A stretch of DNA of 64,000 nucleotides from Lachnospiraceae bacterium. GTDB lineage: Bacteria; Bacillota; Clostridia; Lachnospirales; Lachnospiraceae. Positions 30,861 to 40,784 of the stretch are shown here, one piece after another (the first letter of the stretch is position 1; each line of letters starts with the position of its first letter). Position numbers and translations under genes: made by a program. Below the pieces are notes generated by a model. The model was not told the origin of the DNA. It was given only the letters and a program-made list of their open reading frames with translations, and searched no databases. Location: contig QXXL01000004.1 of NCBI GenBank assembly GCA_009911505.1, positions 217,354-281,353 of the forward strand. Direction: 5' to 3'.

Positions 30861-32653
30861 ATTGCCCTCGTATATTCTTTTAACCATTCTTTTTCGGCGC
30901 CTTCGAAATACGGTGAAAGCATTTCATACACCTTCTTGTGGTAGCTGTTTAACAATTCTTTTTCACGCTGCGAAAGCTGCAGGACGTCTACGGCGTCCAA
31001 ATCGATCGGGGCATAGGTAATCGTTTCAAAGCATAAAAACTGCCCGTATTCGTTTTTCTCCGCCTTTTTGCAGGCCAGCTCATTTTCGATCCGGATACCG
31101 TACGCGCCTTCGATGTACACACCCGGCTCGTCTGTCGTCACCATGCCTTCTTCAAGCGCCGCGCAGTCATTCCCGTCCTTGCGCAATTTCCAGCGGAACC
31201 CGTTCGGCCCTTCATGCACATTTAAAATATGCCCTACGCCATGCCCGGTCCCGCATTTGTAATCGAGCCCCATCTCCCACAGAGGCCCCCTCGCCAGAAT
31301 ATCCAACTGGCTGCCCGTACAGCCCTGCAGAAACTTCGCCCCTGCCAGGTTTAAATTCGACCGTAAAACCGCTGTAAAATGCCGCCGCATTTCATCCGTT
31401 AGAGGCCCAAGCGCTATTGTCCTTGTAATATCCGTTGTCCCTTCCAGATAATGGCCGCCAGAATCCACCAAAAGGAACCCTTCCGGCTTTAACTGGGCAT
31501 TGCCCTCTGGTGTTGCTGTATAGTGCATCATCGCTGCATTGGGGCCGTACGCGCAAATCGTATCAAAGCTTAAATCCAAAAAATTCTCCTGCGCTTGGCG
31601 CTGCTTATTGAGGTACTCCGAAGCCAATAGCTCTGTCATTGGGATTTTTCCAATATTGGTTTTCAGCCAATACATAAATTTTGTAAACGCTACGCCGTCT
31701 TTTTTATGCGCAGCAATAGTGTTTTTAATCTCAGTTGGATTTTTTATTGCCTTTAATAGCTCCGATGGATTTTTTTGTACAATCCTTTTGGTGTTGGAGG
31801 GCAGGCTTTTGACAATCCGGTAATTCGTACTGTTTTCATCATAAAGCACAGCCTCCGCGTCAAGCGCCTGCATGTCCTGGTAAATATCCCCGTAAGGCCG
31901 GGTGGTAATTTTGTTTTCGTTAAGGTAAGCCCTCTGCCCCTTTGTAACGATGCCCTCTTGTACATACCAGATGCATTCTTTTTGTGTCAGGGTAAGATAA
32001 GAAAGCACCACTGGGACATGAGAAATGTCGCCGCCCCGCACATTCAAAAGCCAGGCAATGTCATAAAGCGATGAGATGATATGGGTGTCTGCCCCGGCGA
32101 GCTGCATTTTTTCCCGGACTTTAGAAAGCTTTTCCTGGATACTGGCCCCAGCATAGCCCTCCTCTAAAATAAAAAACGGCTCCCTGGGCAGGGGCGGGCG
32201 GCCTTGCCAGATTTTACCGGCAAGATCCTGATCTGTACACAGCCTGGCCCCTTTATCTGATGCAATCTTTTCATATGCCGCCCCATCCCTGGCCAAAACG
32301 GTGCGGCCATCAAACCCCAAGCACCCCCCCTCTTTTAATTTATCCTTTAAAAATTCCTTTACTGTAGGTACCCCCTCTTCCTCCATACGGTAAAGCGTAA
32401 TCCCGCTCCCGGCAAGCTGCGACCCGGCCTGTATAAAATAACGCCCGTCAGTCCAAAGCCCTGCTTCCTGTTGCATAACCACAGCTGTCCCGGCTGAGCC
32501 AGTAAACCCGGTCACATATTCCCTGGCCTTAAAATGGTCCCCGACATACTCCGAGCCATGGAAATCTGCCGTCGGGATGATATAGATATCCACCCCGTTT
32601 TGTTTCATTTCTTCCCTAAGCGCCATAAGGCGCCCTCTAATCCGGTCATTCAT
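30857..32653 (-). CDS. Xaa-Pro aminopeptidase (aminopeptidase P family, M24B)
   Basis: 598 residues from ATG 32653, chosen because GGGGAG lies 7 bases upstream. This ATG overlaps the stop of the thioesterase gene by 8 bases. Two creatinase-like N-terminal domains come first (IPTADFHGSEYVGDHFKAREYVTGFTG type), then the M24 catalytic domain. Metal ligands are visible in LVDSGGHYLEGTTDITRT (about 395-411), GTGHGVGH (about 470), EPGVYIEGAYG (about 511) and RIENE (about 521). It removes N-terminal residues before proline. The size matches the long, two-N-domain class of APP rather than the short bacterial PepP. It is second in a five-gene run ending at 26775. Confidence 0.93.
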   Translation of the reverse strand: MNDRIRGRLMALREEMKQNGVDIYIIPTADFHGSEYVGDHFKAREYVTGFTGSAGTAVVMQQEAGLWTDGRYFIQAGSQLAGSGITLYRMEEEGVPTVKEFLKDKLKEGGCLGFDGRTVLARDGAAYEKIASDKGARLCTDQDLAGKIWQGRPPLPREPFFILEEGYAGASIQEKLSKVREKMQLAGADTHIISSLYDIAWLLNVRGGDISHVPVVLSYLTLTQKECIWYVQEGIVTKGQRAYLNENKITTRPYGDIYQDMQALDAEAVLYDENSTNYRIVKSLPSNTKRIVQKNPSELLKAIKNPTEIKNTIAAHKKDGVAFTKFMYWLKTNIGKIPMTELLASEYLNKQRQAQENFLDLSFDTICAYGPNAAMMHYTATPEGNAQLKPEGFLLVDSGGHYLEGTTDITRTIALGPLTDEMRRHFTAVLRSNLNLAGAKFLQGCTGSQLDILARGPLWEMGLDYKCGTGHGVGHILNVHEGPNGFRWKLRKDGNDCAALEEGMVTTDEPGVYIEGAYGIRIENELACKKAEKNEYGQFLCFETITYAPIDLDAVDVLQLSQREKELLNSYHKKVYEMLSPYFEGAEKEWLKEYTRAI

Positions 32654-33119
32654 CCTCATTCTCCCCGTAATATTCAAAAAATTTGGTATCCAGCTCCGGA
32701 TAAGACCGTTTCAGTGAAATCGGCTTGCCGCTGCGGTTTAAAAAGCAGTGTTCACTTGAGGCCAAGGTTCTTAACTCACCCGTTTTTTTATCTGTCATAC
32801 GGTACTCAACCCGCATGCGTATCCCGTCGTATTCTGCAATTTTGGTTTCAATGACAACTGTGTCGTCAAAGTATACCATGCTTTTATAATCACAGGTTAC
32901 GGAAAGCACCGGGCTTATAACCTCCATCTTTTCCATGCCCTTATAGGATAACCCGATTTGCTCCATCAAATCCATCCTGGCTTCCTCCATCCAACGGATA
33001 TAATTGGAATGGTGGATAATGCCCATCTGATCCGTTTCGTAATATTTTGCATGGTGCTCGTACGGTTTGATGCAAAATGTGCCTCCCTGACCGTAAACCT
33101 GTACTTCTCTTTCTGCCAT
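32646..33119 (-). CDS. Acyl-CoA thioesterase, 4-hydroxybenzoyl-CoA thioesterase (hot-dog) family
   Basis: 157 residues. The hot-dog signature is YYETDQMGIIHHSNYIRWMEEARMDLM (about 26-52, conserved Asp in the ETDQMG part), followed by YKGMEKM and the central strand region KSMVYFDDTVVIETKI. Family members hydrolyse acyl-CoA thioesters in the cytoplasm; the substrate is unknown. AAGGAGG precedes ATG 33119. It is the first gene of the unit thioesterase, aminopeptidase P, polA, coaE, WalJ-like. No clear promoter was found between it and the GH20 gene upstream, so readthrough from that gene is possible. Confidence 0.88.
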   Translation of the reverse strand: MAEREVQVYGQGGTFCIKPYEHHAKYYETDQMGIIHHSNYIRWMEEARMDLMEQIGLSYKGMEKMEVISPVLSVTCDYKSMVYFDDTVVIETKIAEYDGIRMRVEYRMTDKKTGELRTLASSEHCFLNRSGKPISLKRSYPELDTKFFEYYGENEDE

Positions 33120-33172
33120 CTGTATTACCTCCTTTATGATTCTTTTACTAATGCCACAGTAAAAGGCGCTGT

Positions 33173-33212
33173 GCCTGGCCGTTTTTGCCTAGCAAACCAG
33201 GCGCGCCTGGCC
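33173..33212. other. GC-rich palindrome cluster between GH20 gene D and the thioesterase operon
   Basis: A perfect 14-bp palindrome, CCAGGCGCGCCTGG, is at 33197-33210. The 8-mer GCCTGGCC occurs at 33173-33180 and again at 33205-33212, so the left copy can also pair with the palindrome's other arm. It lies just after the stop of the gene at 33216 (minus strand). It could be a weak terminator for that gene, but no good T-run follows. Confidence 0.4.
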
Positions 33213-33215
33213 GTA

Positions 33216-36200
33216 TTACTTTACTTTATAGGATGCTTTTTCACTCACACCTGCTAAAGCCATACGTTTCTTAAGCTGGTTACGCTGTGCCGGCGGCATT
33301 TTTTTAGGAAACATGATACTGATCTTTGCAGCAGTCCCTTTAAATGCTAATTTCTCAATCTTTGGCGCGCGTTTTCCCTGTAGGGCTGCCTTTTTTAATT
33401 TTTTACAATTGTAAAACGCTTTCATTTTGATGGTTTTGACATTTTTCCCCAGTGTAACCGTATTAAGGGCACTGCAGTTTTGGAACGCATTTTTGCCAAT
33501 GAGCTTAACATTGCCGCCCACTGTAACAGTTTTTACCTTTTTGTATCCTTTAAACGCATTGTCCATAATCCCGGTAATCTTACAGGATACGCCGTTTAAT
33601 TTCACTGTTGCGCCGATTTTAACCGTTTTGGTGTTTTTCCCTTTTACAACCACCGCTTCTTTTTTAACTGCATCCGCTACCTGGTAAGTATACCCCCCTG
33701 CGGAAATTTTTTCTCCCTTTGTAAGCGGCGCCTTCGTCTGTGGATACTGTGTATCGCCGCCAGCCTCATCCAAAACCAGCGAAACGCCCTGCAAAGCATT
33801 AAGCGCACTGGTAAGCTCCATAAGTGAAACATTTTCTTTCCCCAAAAGCTTTTGGGCATGATCCACCGCCTGGCGTAACGCTTCTACAGAAGCTGCGGTA
33901 TAACCCGCTGTATTGGAAAGCTTCTGCTTAGCATCTGCTACTGCCTTTGTTAGCTCATCGCGTTTGGCAGATAGCTTTGTTACCAATTTCGTACTTAAAA
34001 GCAGGGAAAGGGCGGAATCAAGCTCCTGTATTGGCACATTTTCTTTTACAAGCGCCTTTTTTGCAGCCGTAATGGCCTTTTGGTATGATGCAGCAGATTC
34101 CGCCGTATAATCCGCCGCAGAGCTGATTTGGATTTCCGCCGCTTTGACCTGCGCTGCGAGCTGGTACTGCTTCTGTTCGGAAATGCCAAACACATCCGCC
34201 AAAGCATTAAGCCCGGATATGGCCTGCTGCAAAAGCCCGTTGGCATAAGCATATTCATCCTGTGTACTGTCTTTGTTATCTATAATTTTTTGTACAGCCG
34301 CTTTTGCCTTCTCAAGCGCAGCCCAGCTTGTATCTGTATAAGCGCCCTTCTGGTAAAGCCCCGTTTTTAAAAGCTCTGCCTTTAATTCTTCTTTTCCATA
34401 TACGTCTGGCTCATACAGATTCAACTCTGCGATTGTCGCATGTACGCCGTCCTGATTGCCTTGCGCATCATATACCAAAAGCTTGACGCATTTGGCCAAA
34501 ACCGGCTCAAAGTATGCCGTCTTTTGGCTGTTGTCTTTTGCCCAGGCTGCGTTGTCTACGACAAGCTGCACCGTACCGTCCGGCTTTGTCACCTCAATGC
34601 TGTACCGGTATATCCTGCCGTTTGTAGAATCCTGCCTGGGCAGATAGGACAGCCTGTCAATGACATGTGGAACAGCAAGCTCTACTTCAAAATAATGCGG
34701 CTCGTCTTCTGATAAGCTGGTATCATTATTCCAATTCGTATGCCAGTAAGTATCTTCTCTTCCATCAATTGCATAAACAGCCGGCCCTTCTGTCCCATCT
34801 ATACTCTGCTGCGCCTCAGAGCAGGCAGACACTGTCATTTCTGAATGGGGGATAGCGCCCTGATCTGACGACATACCTTTTGTGCCAGTAATAGCCACCT
34901 CTGCAATTTCTCCCTGGAAGCTTTGCGTATCGCTTCCGATGCGGCCAAACGGGATCAAAAGCGTATTTACCCTGGCATTGCCCCGAGCAGCGCTCATTTC
35001 TGTTTCCGGGTGGTTTTTGTAATAAAATGTCAAATCTGTATAAACCGTCTCGCCGTCCGCATCCTTTACACGCAGGGAAACATTTTTATTCTCGCCGCTG
35101 CAAAAGGACAGCTCAACCCATTCCCCTGGCGGAAGCTTATAATCAAAGGAATAATCATGCCCTTCCCTTGAAAAACCGACATTTCCTGTCTGCCGCACAG
35201 CCGCCTTAATGGCATACGCACCGTCCGTCCCGAATTTACCTTTGGATTCACACAATACCTGCTCTCCCTGCGCCCCCTCGTTTAGCTTCACTTTCATTGT
35301 AAGTACCGCGCCGGGCTCTAACATTTCAAATGGGGTGTCCACATAACTCTTTCCGCCGTTTAATACCAAAGCCTGTCCGCCGTCTGCCGCTACAGTTCTG
35401 GCATTGACCGCATTCCCAAGGGAAAAGCCGTTTAAACCAGAATCCATTTGCAGAGTATCCTCAAACGTATATCTGGCAATTGTATTTGTAATATATTCTG
35501 CTTTTGCCCCGATAGCCGTATTTGGCGCAATGCCCAAAGCTGCGGCATCCTGTTTAAAATCCGCATAATCCTTTTGTGCCGCGCCGTCGCCCCACAGCTT
35601 TTCACCAAAGGCCGGGGCTGTATCCATAAAGCGTATGAAAGAATCGTACTGGGATATCCCGCTGGCGCGCGTGTCAATGTTGTCATGCCAAATGGCAAAA
35701 CAAGCGCCTAACATCTGCTTGTCCCCCGCTGGCACAGTAAAGCCGTACTGGGTATCCTCATACATAGTATTGACATTCCAATTATTGTATATATTTTCTA
35801 CCTGCAGGTAATCATTATACATCCCCCTTGCATTTGTCCCGTTCGGCACCATGTAAAGCCAGCGGTCCGCCGTATTAATTAAATCATAGCCCAAATCGTA
35901 CATTTCCTTTGGCCTGCCATAATCTACACTCCAGATGTTGGCCTGGACGCCCTCGCTTGCTACCGGGGTTTCCCCCTTTTTATTCGTGAGCGATCCCCAC
36001 ATGCGTACCGTCCTGCCCTTACTCTGGATATAAGTAATCAACTCATTGGAAAACGAACGGAAATATTCATTGCCCGCATCTCCTCCTCCATGGAACTCAT
36101 CCGTTCCGATATGCACTGTCGCCCCTTCACCGAACACCGGATTATCCCCGTCCAAATATTCGCTCCAGATTTCCTTTGCAAATTCCACAGCACCTTCTTT

Positions 36201-37427
36201 TGCAAGATCCAGCTCATCAATCAGCGGACGGTACTGCCCTGTAGCATTGGAATGCTGCTGCCTGTTGAACCCTTCTGACATAAATTCTTTAAATACCCTT
36301 GTAAACGCAAGCGCATGCGCTGGAAAATCCAGCTCCGGCACAATATCAACGCCAAGCACACGGCTGTCTTTCATAAACTGGCAAAACTCGTCCTTTGTAT
36401 AATATACATCTGTTGAAGTGGCCGATTCCCCATATCCATTGGTAATGTCCGACTCCAGGCGGTATCCCGCATATGCCTGTGCAATTGCTTCCTCCCGGGA
36501 CGCATAGTCCTCCATAAAAATCAGATTGTCGCTTAAATGCACCTGGAAGCTGTTTAACTTGTACCAGGACATGTTTTTGACAAAATCATAGAGCACGTCC
36601 ATTGTAAAAGGCTTACGCGCCACATCTAGGTTTAGCCCGCGCACCTCATATTTCGGATAATCCTTCACAACTCCTTTGGGAATACTGCCCTCCGTGTATT
36701 TTAAAATCTGAAGGATACTCCTGGTAGCCCAGTATGCCCCGGTAGCTGTTTCTGCTTCTACAGTTACAAAGCGGCCGATATCCATCGTATAGCCTTCTTT
36801 TAACAGCCCCTGCCCTGTGGTAAGGGACAGGTAAAAATCGCCGATCCTGGCTTCTTTTTTCCCTGCCCTGAGCACCTCAATATCCATTCCCGTTATGTCT
36901 TTGTAATCCTTGGCAAATTCTTGCGCCACAGGCATCAGCGCTTCGTCCTCCGCCAAAATCCGGCCTGCCGAAGAAATCACAAAGCTGCCTTCGCCGCCAT
37001 GCCATTCCTGCAGTGACGGGATAACGTTTGGTTTTGGATTTTCCCCTGTCCTCTGTTTATACTGCCCAGGGACGGTAAGCGTAAACTCTTCTGTCTTTGC
37101 CACGGAACCGTCCGCTGCGGTAATTTCGTAAAACCCCTTTACTGTCCTGGTTTCAAGCGGCTGGTAAATTGTACCGTCTTCCCCAATCACCTGCTCGTAA
37201 TCCGCCAGAAAACGTACCTCTCCCCCGTTTCCGGCATCCGGCATGGCTATTTGCGCATCCCCTTTTAAAATTTCTGGCGCTTCTACCGCTGCCGCAATTT
37301 CCTCTGCATCAGAACTTGGGTTTGCAGCAGGCATTTGGACCCCTGCCGCTAAAACAGGGACACTGCTGCAGAACAAGCTAAATGACAACAAGACTGCGCC
37401 TACGGTTTTTTGTTTTTTTAGAAACAT
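33216..37427 (-). CDS. Secreted GH20 hexosaminidase-family protein D with F5/8C, FIVAR and LRR modules
   Basis: 1403 residues. Signal peptide about 1-28 (LLSFSLFCSSVPVLAA). Then a small beta domain (DYEQVIGEDGTIYQPLE), the GH20 N-domain (about 130-245) and the GH20 barrel with EVRGLNLDVARKPF, DIVPELDFPAHALAF and HIGTDEFHGGGD (D443-E444), plus VRMWGSLTN. LamG about 660-850; F5/8C about 865-1000; FIVAR-like helices about 1010-1250; LRR strands about 1265-1403 (DNAFKGYKKVKTVTVGGNV). No LPXTG. The DE pair and the Arg-containing first strand support activity on terminal N-acetylhexosamines. It is very similar in layout to the protein at 56154-60695, so the two are likely duplicates that diverged. 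RBS AAAGGAGGAGG before ATG 37427. Confidence 0.93.
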   Translation of the reverse strand: MFLKKQKTVGAVLLSFSLFCSSVPVLAAGVQMPAANPSSDAEEIAAAVEAPEILKGDAQIAMPDAGNGGEVRFLADYEQVIGEDGTIYQPLETRTVKGFYEITAADGSVAKTEEFTLTVPGQYKQRTGENPKPNVIPSLQEWHGGEGSFVISSAGRILAEDEALMPVAQEFAKDYKDITGMDIEVLRAGKKEARIGDFYLSLTTGQGLLKEGYTMDIGRFVTVEAETATGAYWATRSILQILKYTEGSIPKGVVKDYPKYEVRGLNLDVARKPFTMDVLYDFVKNMSWYKLNSFQVHLSDNLIFMEDYASREEAIAQAYAGYRLESDITNGYGESATSTDVYYTKDEFCQFMKDSRVLGVDIVPELDFPAHALAFTRVFKEFMSEGFNRQQHSNATGQYRPLIDELDLAKEGAVEFAKEIWSEYLDGDNPVFGEGATVHIGTDEFHGGGDAGNEYFRSFSNELITYIQSKGRTVRMWGSLTNKKGETPVASEGVQANIWSVDYGRPKEMYDLGYDLINTADRWLYMVPNGTNARGMYNDYLQVENIYNNWNVNTMYEDTQYGFTVPAGDKQMLGACFAIWHDNIDTRASGISQYDSFIRFMDTAPAFGEKLWGDGAAQKDYADFKQDAAALGIAPNTAIGAKAEYITNTIARYTFEDTLQMDSGLNGFSLGNAVNARTVAADGGQALVLNGGKSYVDTPFEMLEPGAVLTMKVKLNEGAQGEQVLCESKGKFGTDGAYAIKAAVRQTGNVGFSREGHDYSFDYKLPPGEWVELSFCSGENKNVSLRVKDADGETVYTDLTFYYKNHPETEMSAARGNARVNTLLIPFGRIGSDTQSFQGEIAEVAITGTKGMSSDQGAIPHSEMTVSACSEAQQSIDGTEGPAVYAIDGREDTYWHTNWNNDTSLSEDEPHYFEVELAVPHVIDRLSYLPRQDSTNGRIYRYSIEVTKPDGTVQLVVDNAAWAKDNSQKTAYFEPVLAKCVKLLVYDAQGNQDGVHATIAELNLYEPDVYGKEELKAELLKTGLYQKGAYTDTSWAALEKAKAAVQKIIDNKDSTQDEYAYANGLLQQAISGLNALADVFGISEQKQYQLAAQVKAAEIQISSAADYTAESAASYQKAITAAKKALVKENVPIQELDSALSLLLSTKLVTKLSAKRDELTKAVADAKQKLSNTAGYTAASVEALRQAVDHAQKLLGKENVSLMELTSALNALQGVSLVLDEAGGDTQYPQTKAPLTKGEKISAGGYTYQVADAVKKEAVVVKGKNTKTVKIGATVKLNGVSCKITGIMDNAFKGYKKVKTVTVGGNVKLIGKNAFQNCSALNTVTLGKNVKTIKMKAFYNCKKLKKAALQGKRAPKIEKLAFKGTAAKISIMFPKKMPPAQRNQLKKRMALAGVSEKASYKVK

Positions 37428-37456
37428 AAAAATACCTCCTCCTTTGTCATATTTTT

Positions 37457-37485
37457 ACTATACACCAGACTGGGAAGAGATTCAA
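37457..37485 (-). promoter_or_regulatory. Promoter of GH20 gene D
   Basis: On the minus strand TTGAAT (37480-37485) and TATAGT (37457-37462) are separated by 17 bases, about 29 bases before the start codon. Confidence 0.7.
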
Positions 37486-37495
37486 TCGGTATCTT

Positions 37496-38371
37496 TTATT
37501 TTAGCCGCCCTATCCTTGCCAAACGTTTTTTTATCCCCTTTGCCCCCTTGCCAAAAACCGCCACATTCACCTCCGCGCACAACATCATAATATACATCCC
37601 AAAATAAAGCCAGAGCATCAAAAGTACAATTACTGTTAAACTCCCGTACATGGAAAACCCATTAAAATAATCTATATAAACTGAAATCCCAACCGAAAAC
37701 AGATTCCACGCCACTGCACAAAGCAAAGCTCCCGGAAACTGGTTTTGCAGGGTCAGCCTCCCTTTTTCTATTTCCTTATTATTAGGCAGAGTCCGGTACA
37801 AAACCGTAAACACACAGCCCATCACCCCAAGCACAATAATCCCCCGGAAGCGGAACAGCAAATCTGTAGCCGAAGCGAGCAGCGGGACATACCCTGCCAG
37901 TATCCCATGGATCCGGTTGCCAAATACCAAAAGCACCAAAGCCGCCACAACTGCGAGTAAAAATACTGCCATATACACTACTGCCCAAAACCGCCGCACC
38001 AGCCAGTTCCTGGTCTCCTTTATGCCATAAATCACATTCAGCCCCGCCGCCATATGCTGAACTCCCTTTGCCGACGACCAGATAGCCGTTACCGCCGTCA
38101 CGGAAACTATTCCCACTGGTTTGTGGTAAACCTCGTTGATAATGGATATTACAAACGGGGCAATATATTCCGGCATCAGGTCATTGACAAACGTAAGCAG
38201 CATTGCTTCTGAGACGACCGTGTATTGCAGCAGGGCGCTAAACAGCAGCAAAAAGGGAATCAGCGAAAGTATCAAAAAAAACGCGGATTGCGCAGCGTAT
38301 GCCCCAATATTGTCATTCCTGCATTTTTCAAAAAACCAGTTCATTTTTTTTATCCACTTCCAGATTTTCAT
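37496..38371 (-). CDS. YihY/BrkB-family integral membrane protein
   Basis: 291 residues with about six membrane helices. Family-like motifs are IGAYAAQSAFFLILSLIPFLLLF near the N-terminus, the AIWSSAKGVQHMAAGLNVIYGIKETRN loop, and the C-terminal YGSLTVIVLLMLWLYFGMYIMMLCAEVN helices. It was once annotated as ribonuclease BN, which is no longer accepted; the function is unsettled (a transporter or envelope role is suggested). It lies 40 bases after the SpoIID/LytB gene and is probably cotranscribed with it. The ribosome-binding site is weak (GGGGAAT), so the first ATG is a best guess. Confidence 0.9.
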   Translation of the reverse strand: MKIWKWIKKMNWFFEKCRNDNIGAYAAQSAFFLILSLIPFLLLFSALLQYTVVSEAMLLTFVNDLMPEYIAPFVISIINEVYHKPVGIVSVTAVTAIWSSAKGVQHMAAGLNVIYGIKETRNWLVRRFWAVVYMAVFLLAVVAALVLLVFGNRIHGILAGYVPLLASATDLLFRFRGIIVLGVMGCVFTVLYRTLPNNKEIEKGRLTLQNQFPGALLCAVAWNLFSVGISVYIDYFNGFSMYGSLTVIVLLMLWLYFGMYIMMLCAEVNVAVFGKGAKGIKKRLARIGRLK

Positions 38372-38411
38372 ACCTAAATTCCCCGTACTCTTTCCTGTCT
38401 AAATCCTATGC

Positions 38412-40649
38412 TTAATTTGCGCCGCCCTCCCCGGGAACTGCCTTTAACTCAATCCCAGAGAAGAAAAATTTTAAAATTTCCTCGCAGGTTTTCCCTTCTG
38501 CCGCCATTGCCCCCGCGCCGTTCTGGCTCATGCCAATCCCATGGCCATAACCGCCGCCGGACATGGCGTATGTGCCGTTTTCCAGCTGCGTAAGCGTTGT
38601 ATAGGCACTTGGAAGCAGCGCAGTCTCCTTTTTGCTTCCGTCTGCCAAAACCAGTTCTGTTACCCCCGCGCCCAACAACGCGCGGATATTGTATTCGTTT
38701 CCCACCAAAACCGTACCTTTTTTATATTTTAACTTAAGCTGCAAAACCACTCCATTTGCACTGCGTTTTGCAACCTTAATACTTTGCAGCTTCCCAAAAT
38801 TTTTTATACTGTCTGCCTGCTTTTTTTTCCGGTTTAAAAATACAATATCCTGCGGTGTCCTTTCTTTTCGCGCAGTTAAGATATCCCGGATCTTATTCTG
38901 TATTTCTTTGGAGCTATAATCCCCCACTGCGTTCCACCTAAAATATGGCATTGCGCTTTCGTAAAACGATGCGTCCACAGCTGCAATAAACCCGGCAAAG
39001 GCCTGTTCATCCGACAAATCAGGTTTCCCTCCCCCTTGTTTTACCAACCCGCTGTGTAAGTAGCCATATTTGGGATCTGCAGTTAAATTCCATGCATCCC
39101 CGTTTCCTGTAACCCCCGCGGATGTAGAAAAATAATAAGCTTCTGCCGTTTCGCCCTCATAGCTAAGCACCATCCCAGCCGTATCCCAGACAGCAGCTGT
39201 CGTTTTTTCATCCCGATCCTGCTTGTTGTATACCTGGTAATTGGTGGAATCGTCTACATGTGCGCCAAACGCTGCATAATCCCCGCGTTCCAGCTGGATA
39301 TACGCATAGCTTCGCGCACAAACTGCCTGTGCCTTGAGCGCCTCCTTTTCAAAACGGCTTGGCATCTCACTTGGCACAACAGAACAAAGGTACTGCTCTA
39401 TCGCAAGCTCGCTTACCACAGCATAGCCTTCAGGGTAATGGCGCAGTTCTAAAATCCCCTGGTAGCCTTTCGATAAAGGGGCCCCTGTGCCATCACACAA
39501 GAACAGTTCCCCGTTTTCTTCCTCAGGCGTAATCCGGATACCCGTAACCCCTCCTGTACCAAACCACTCGCTTGCCCTGATAAGCGTACCTGCCGGAACT
39601 TTAGATTCCCCGTCGTCTTTTACAACCGTTGCGGATGTAGCAGTCTGAATACAGACATCCCCGTGATACGGTCCGCCGTCCTCCCCCAGTAAAAGGACCC
39701 GTATTCTGCTTAGCTGTGCAGGCTCTGCCAAAAGGACGGCTTCAACCTTATCCGCAGCCACGACATATTTTACACTCATATTAGCAATGACTATATCAGA
39801 AATATCCTTTTCCTCTACTGTCCCATAAGTCTTGTATACGGGAAGCTCAGCAGAACGGTTGATTTTTCCATATCCCTCAATTTCAATAAAACCTTCATCT
39901 ACTGCAATCAGATCTCCTTGTATGGTATCTTCTTTTACAGAAACCTTAGCAACCTGGCCATTTTCCCAAATCAAATCGCAGACATGGCCCGCCGTCTTCG
40001 CAGGATCTTTTAACGCAAGCGGCAAGGTATACGTTTCCCCTTTTGCAAGGAATTCAATCTTTTCTTCATCAGCTTTTTTTACATAGACATTCTGCAGTAA
40101 AGCTGCCTTGCTTTTTAAGCTGTGGACACCGATGATACGGTCTTCTTTTATATAAAAACTGACTGCTGCCATTGGCTCTGTTTCTAATTTTTCCAGGTTA
40201 AACTTATATGTACCGGACGCGCATACCAGTGTATTGCCATCTTTTTTTAAAATAACCTCGTCCGCCATGCGCACAGCGCCCTCTGTATCCAGCAAATCTA
40301 ACAGCTTCCCGTATATTTCATTCCAGCCTGCCCTGTCAATAGAATTATCTGCTGCATCATAAGAGATATATTGTGCGCTGCCTGTCTGTTCAAGTATCCA
40401 GGATACTACAGCCGGGGTAACAGTATCCCCAAACTCCTGCTCTGCGATTTTTTCTTCCCATTCTTCCCTCGAATAATAATAAAAATCCAATAACGGCGGA
40501 AGCTCTTTTATCTGTACATATTCATCTGTATATTTGTATTCCTTCCCCGCCCGTCCAATGCCAGGGCGTTCCTTGTAATACAGGAAAAAAATAATACAGA
40601 TGATACCAAGGCCTATTATAAATAGCTTTTTTTTATTCTGACTTTTCAT
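38412..40649 (-). CDS. Membrane-anchored SpoIID/LytB-domain protein (peptidoglycan lytic transglycosylase family)
   Basis: 745 residues from ATG 40649, chosen because AAGGAG lies 6 bases upstream and the product then begins with a short basic stretch and a signal anchor (KKLFIIGLGIICIIFFLYY, about 8-26). The open frame continues upstream, but that part overlaps a structured RNA region. A Lys/Glu-rich domain of about 370 residues has no family I recognise. The SpoIID domain follows, with the conserved VVPSEMP (Glu near 425), ALKAQAVCARSYA, a substrate-groove region STSAGVTGNGDAW, and the ending GYGHGIGMSQNGAGAMA near 703. SpoIID-type enzymes cleave peptidoglycan strands lacking stem peptides. 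Its size and lack of spo neighbours suggest a general wall-remodelling role rather than SpoIID proper. Confidence 0.88.
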   Translation of the reverse strand: MKSQNKKKLFIIGLGIICIIFFLYYKERPGIGRAGKEYKYTDEYVQIKELPPLLDFYYYSREEWEEKIAEQEFGDTVTPAVVSWILEQTGSAQYISYDAADNSIDRAGWNEIYGKLLDLLDTEGAVRMADEVILKKDGNTLVCASGTYKFNLEKLETEPMAAVSFYIKEDRIIGVHSLKSKAALLQNVYVKKADEEKIEFLAKGETYTLPLALKDPAKTAGHVCDLIWENGQVAKVSVKEDTIQGDLIAVDEGFIEIEGYGKINRSAELPVYKTYGTVEEKDISDIVIANMSVKYVVAADKVEAVLLAEPAQLSRIRVLLLGEDGGPYHGDVCIQTATSATVVKDDGESKVPAGTLIRASEWFGTGGVTGIRITPEEENGELFLCDGTGAPLSKGYQGILELRHYPEGYAVVSELAIEQYLCSVVPSEMPSRFEKEALKAQAVCARSYAYIQLERGDYAAFGAHVDDSTNYQVYNKQDRDEKTTAAVWDTAGMVLSYEGETAEAYYFSTSAGVTGNGDAWNLTADPKYGYLHSGLVKQGGGKPDLSDEQAFAGFIAAVDASFYESAMPYFRWNAVGDYSSKEIQNKIRDILTARKERTPQDIVFLNRKKKQADSIKNFGKLQSIKVAKRSANGVVLQLKLKYKKGTVLVGNEYNIRALLGAGVTELVLADGSKKETALLPSAYTTLTQLENGTYAMSGGGYGHGIGMSQNGAGAMAAEGKTCEEILKFFFSGIELKAVPGEGGAN

Positions 40650-40727
40650 GCCTGACTCCTTACCTGTTCCCGATACAAATACCTTTTCCTTACGGGTATC
40701 CCTTTTTGCCTTTCGGCAGTAATAAGG

Positions 40728-40754
40728 AAAAGAAGCTGCCGTAAAAGCAGCTTC
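40728..40754 (-). terminator. Intrinsic terminator at the end of the structured RNA
   Basis: On the minus strand, stem GAAGCTGC (40754-40747) / GCAGCTTC (40739-40732) with a 7-nt loop is followed by TTTTCCTT. The stem is good but the T-run is interrupted, so partial readthrough into the SpoIID gene is possible. Confidence 0.7.
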
Positions 40755-40784
40755 TCTCATTTGTATGCTATCATGTGTACAATT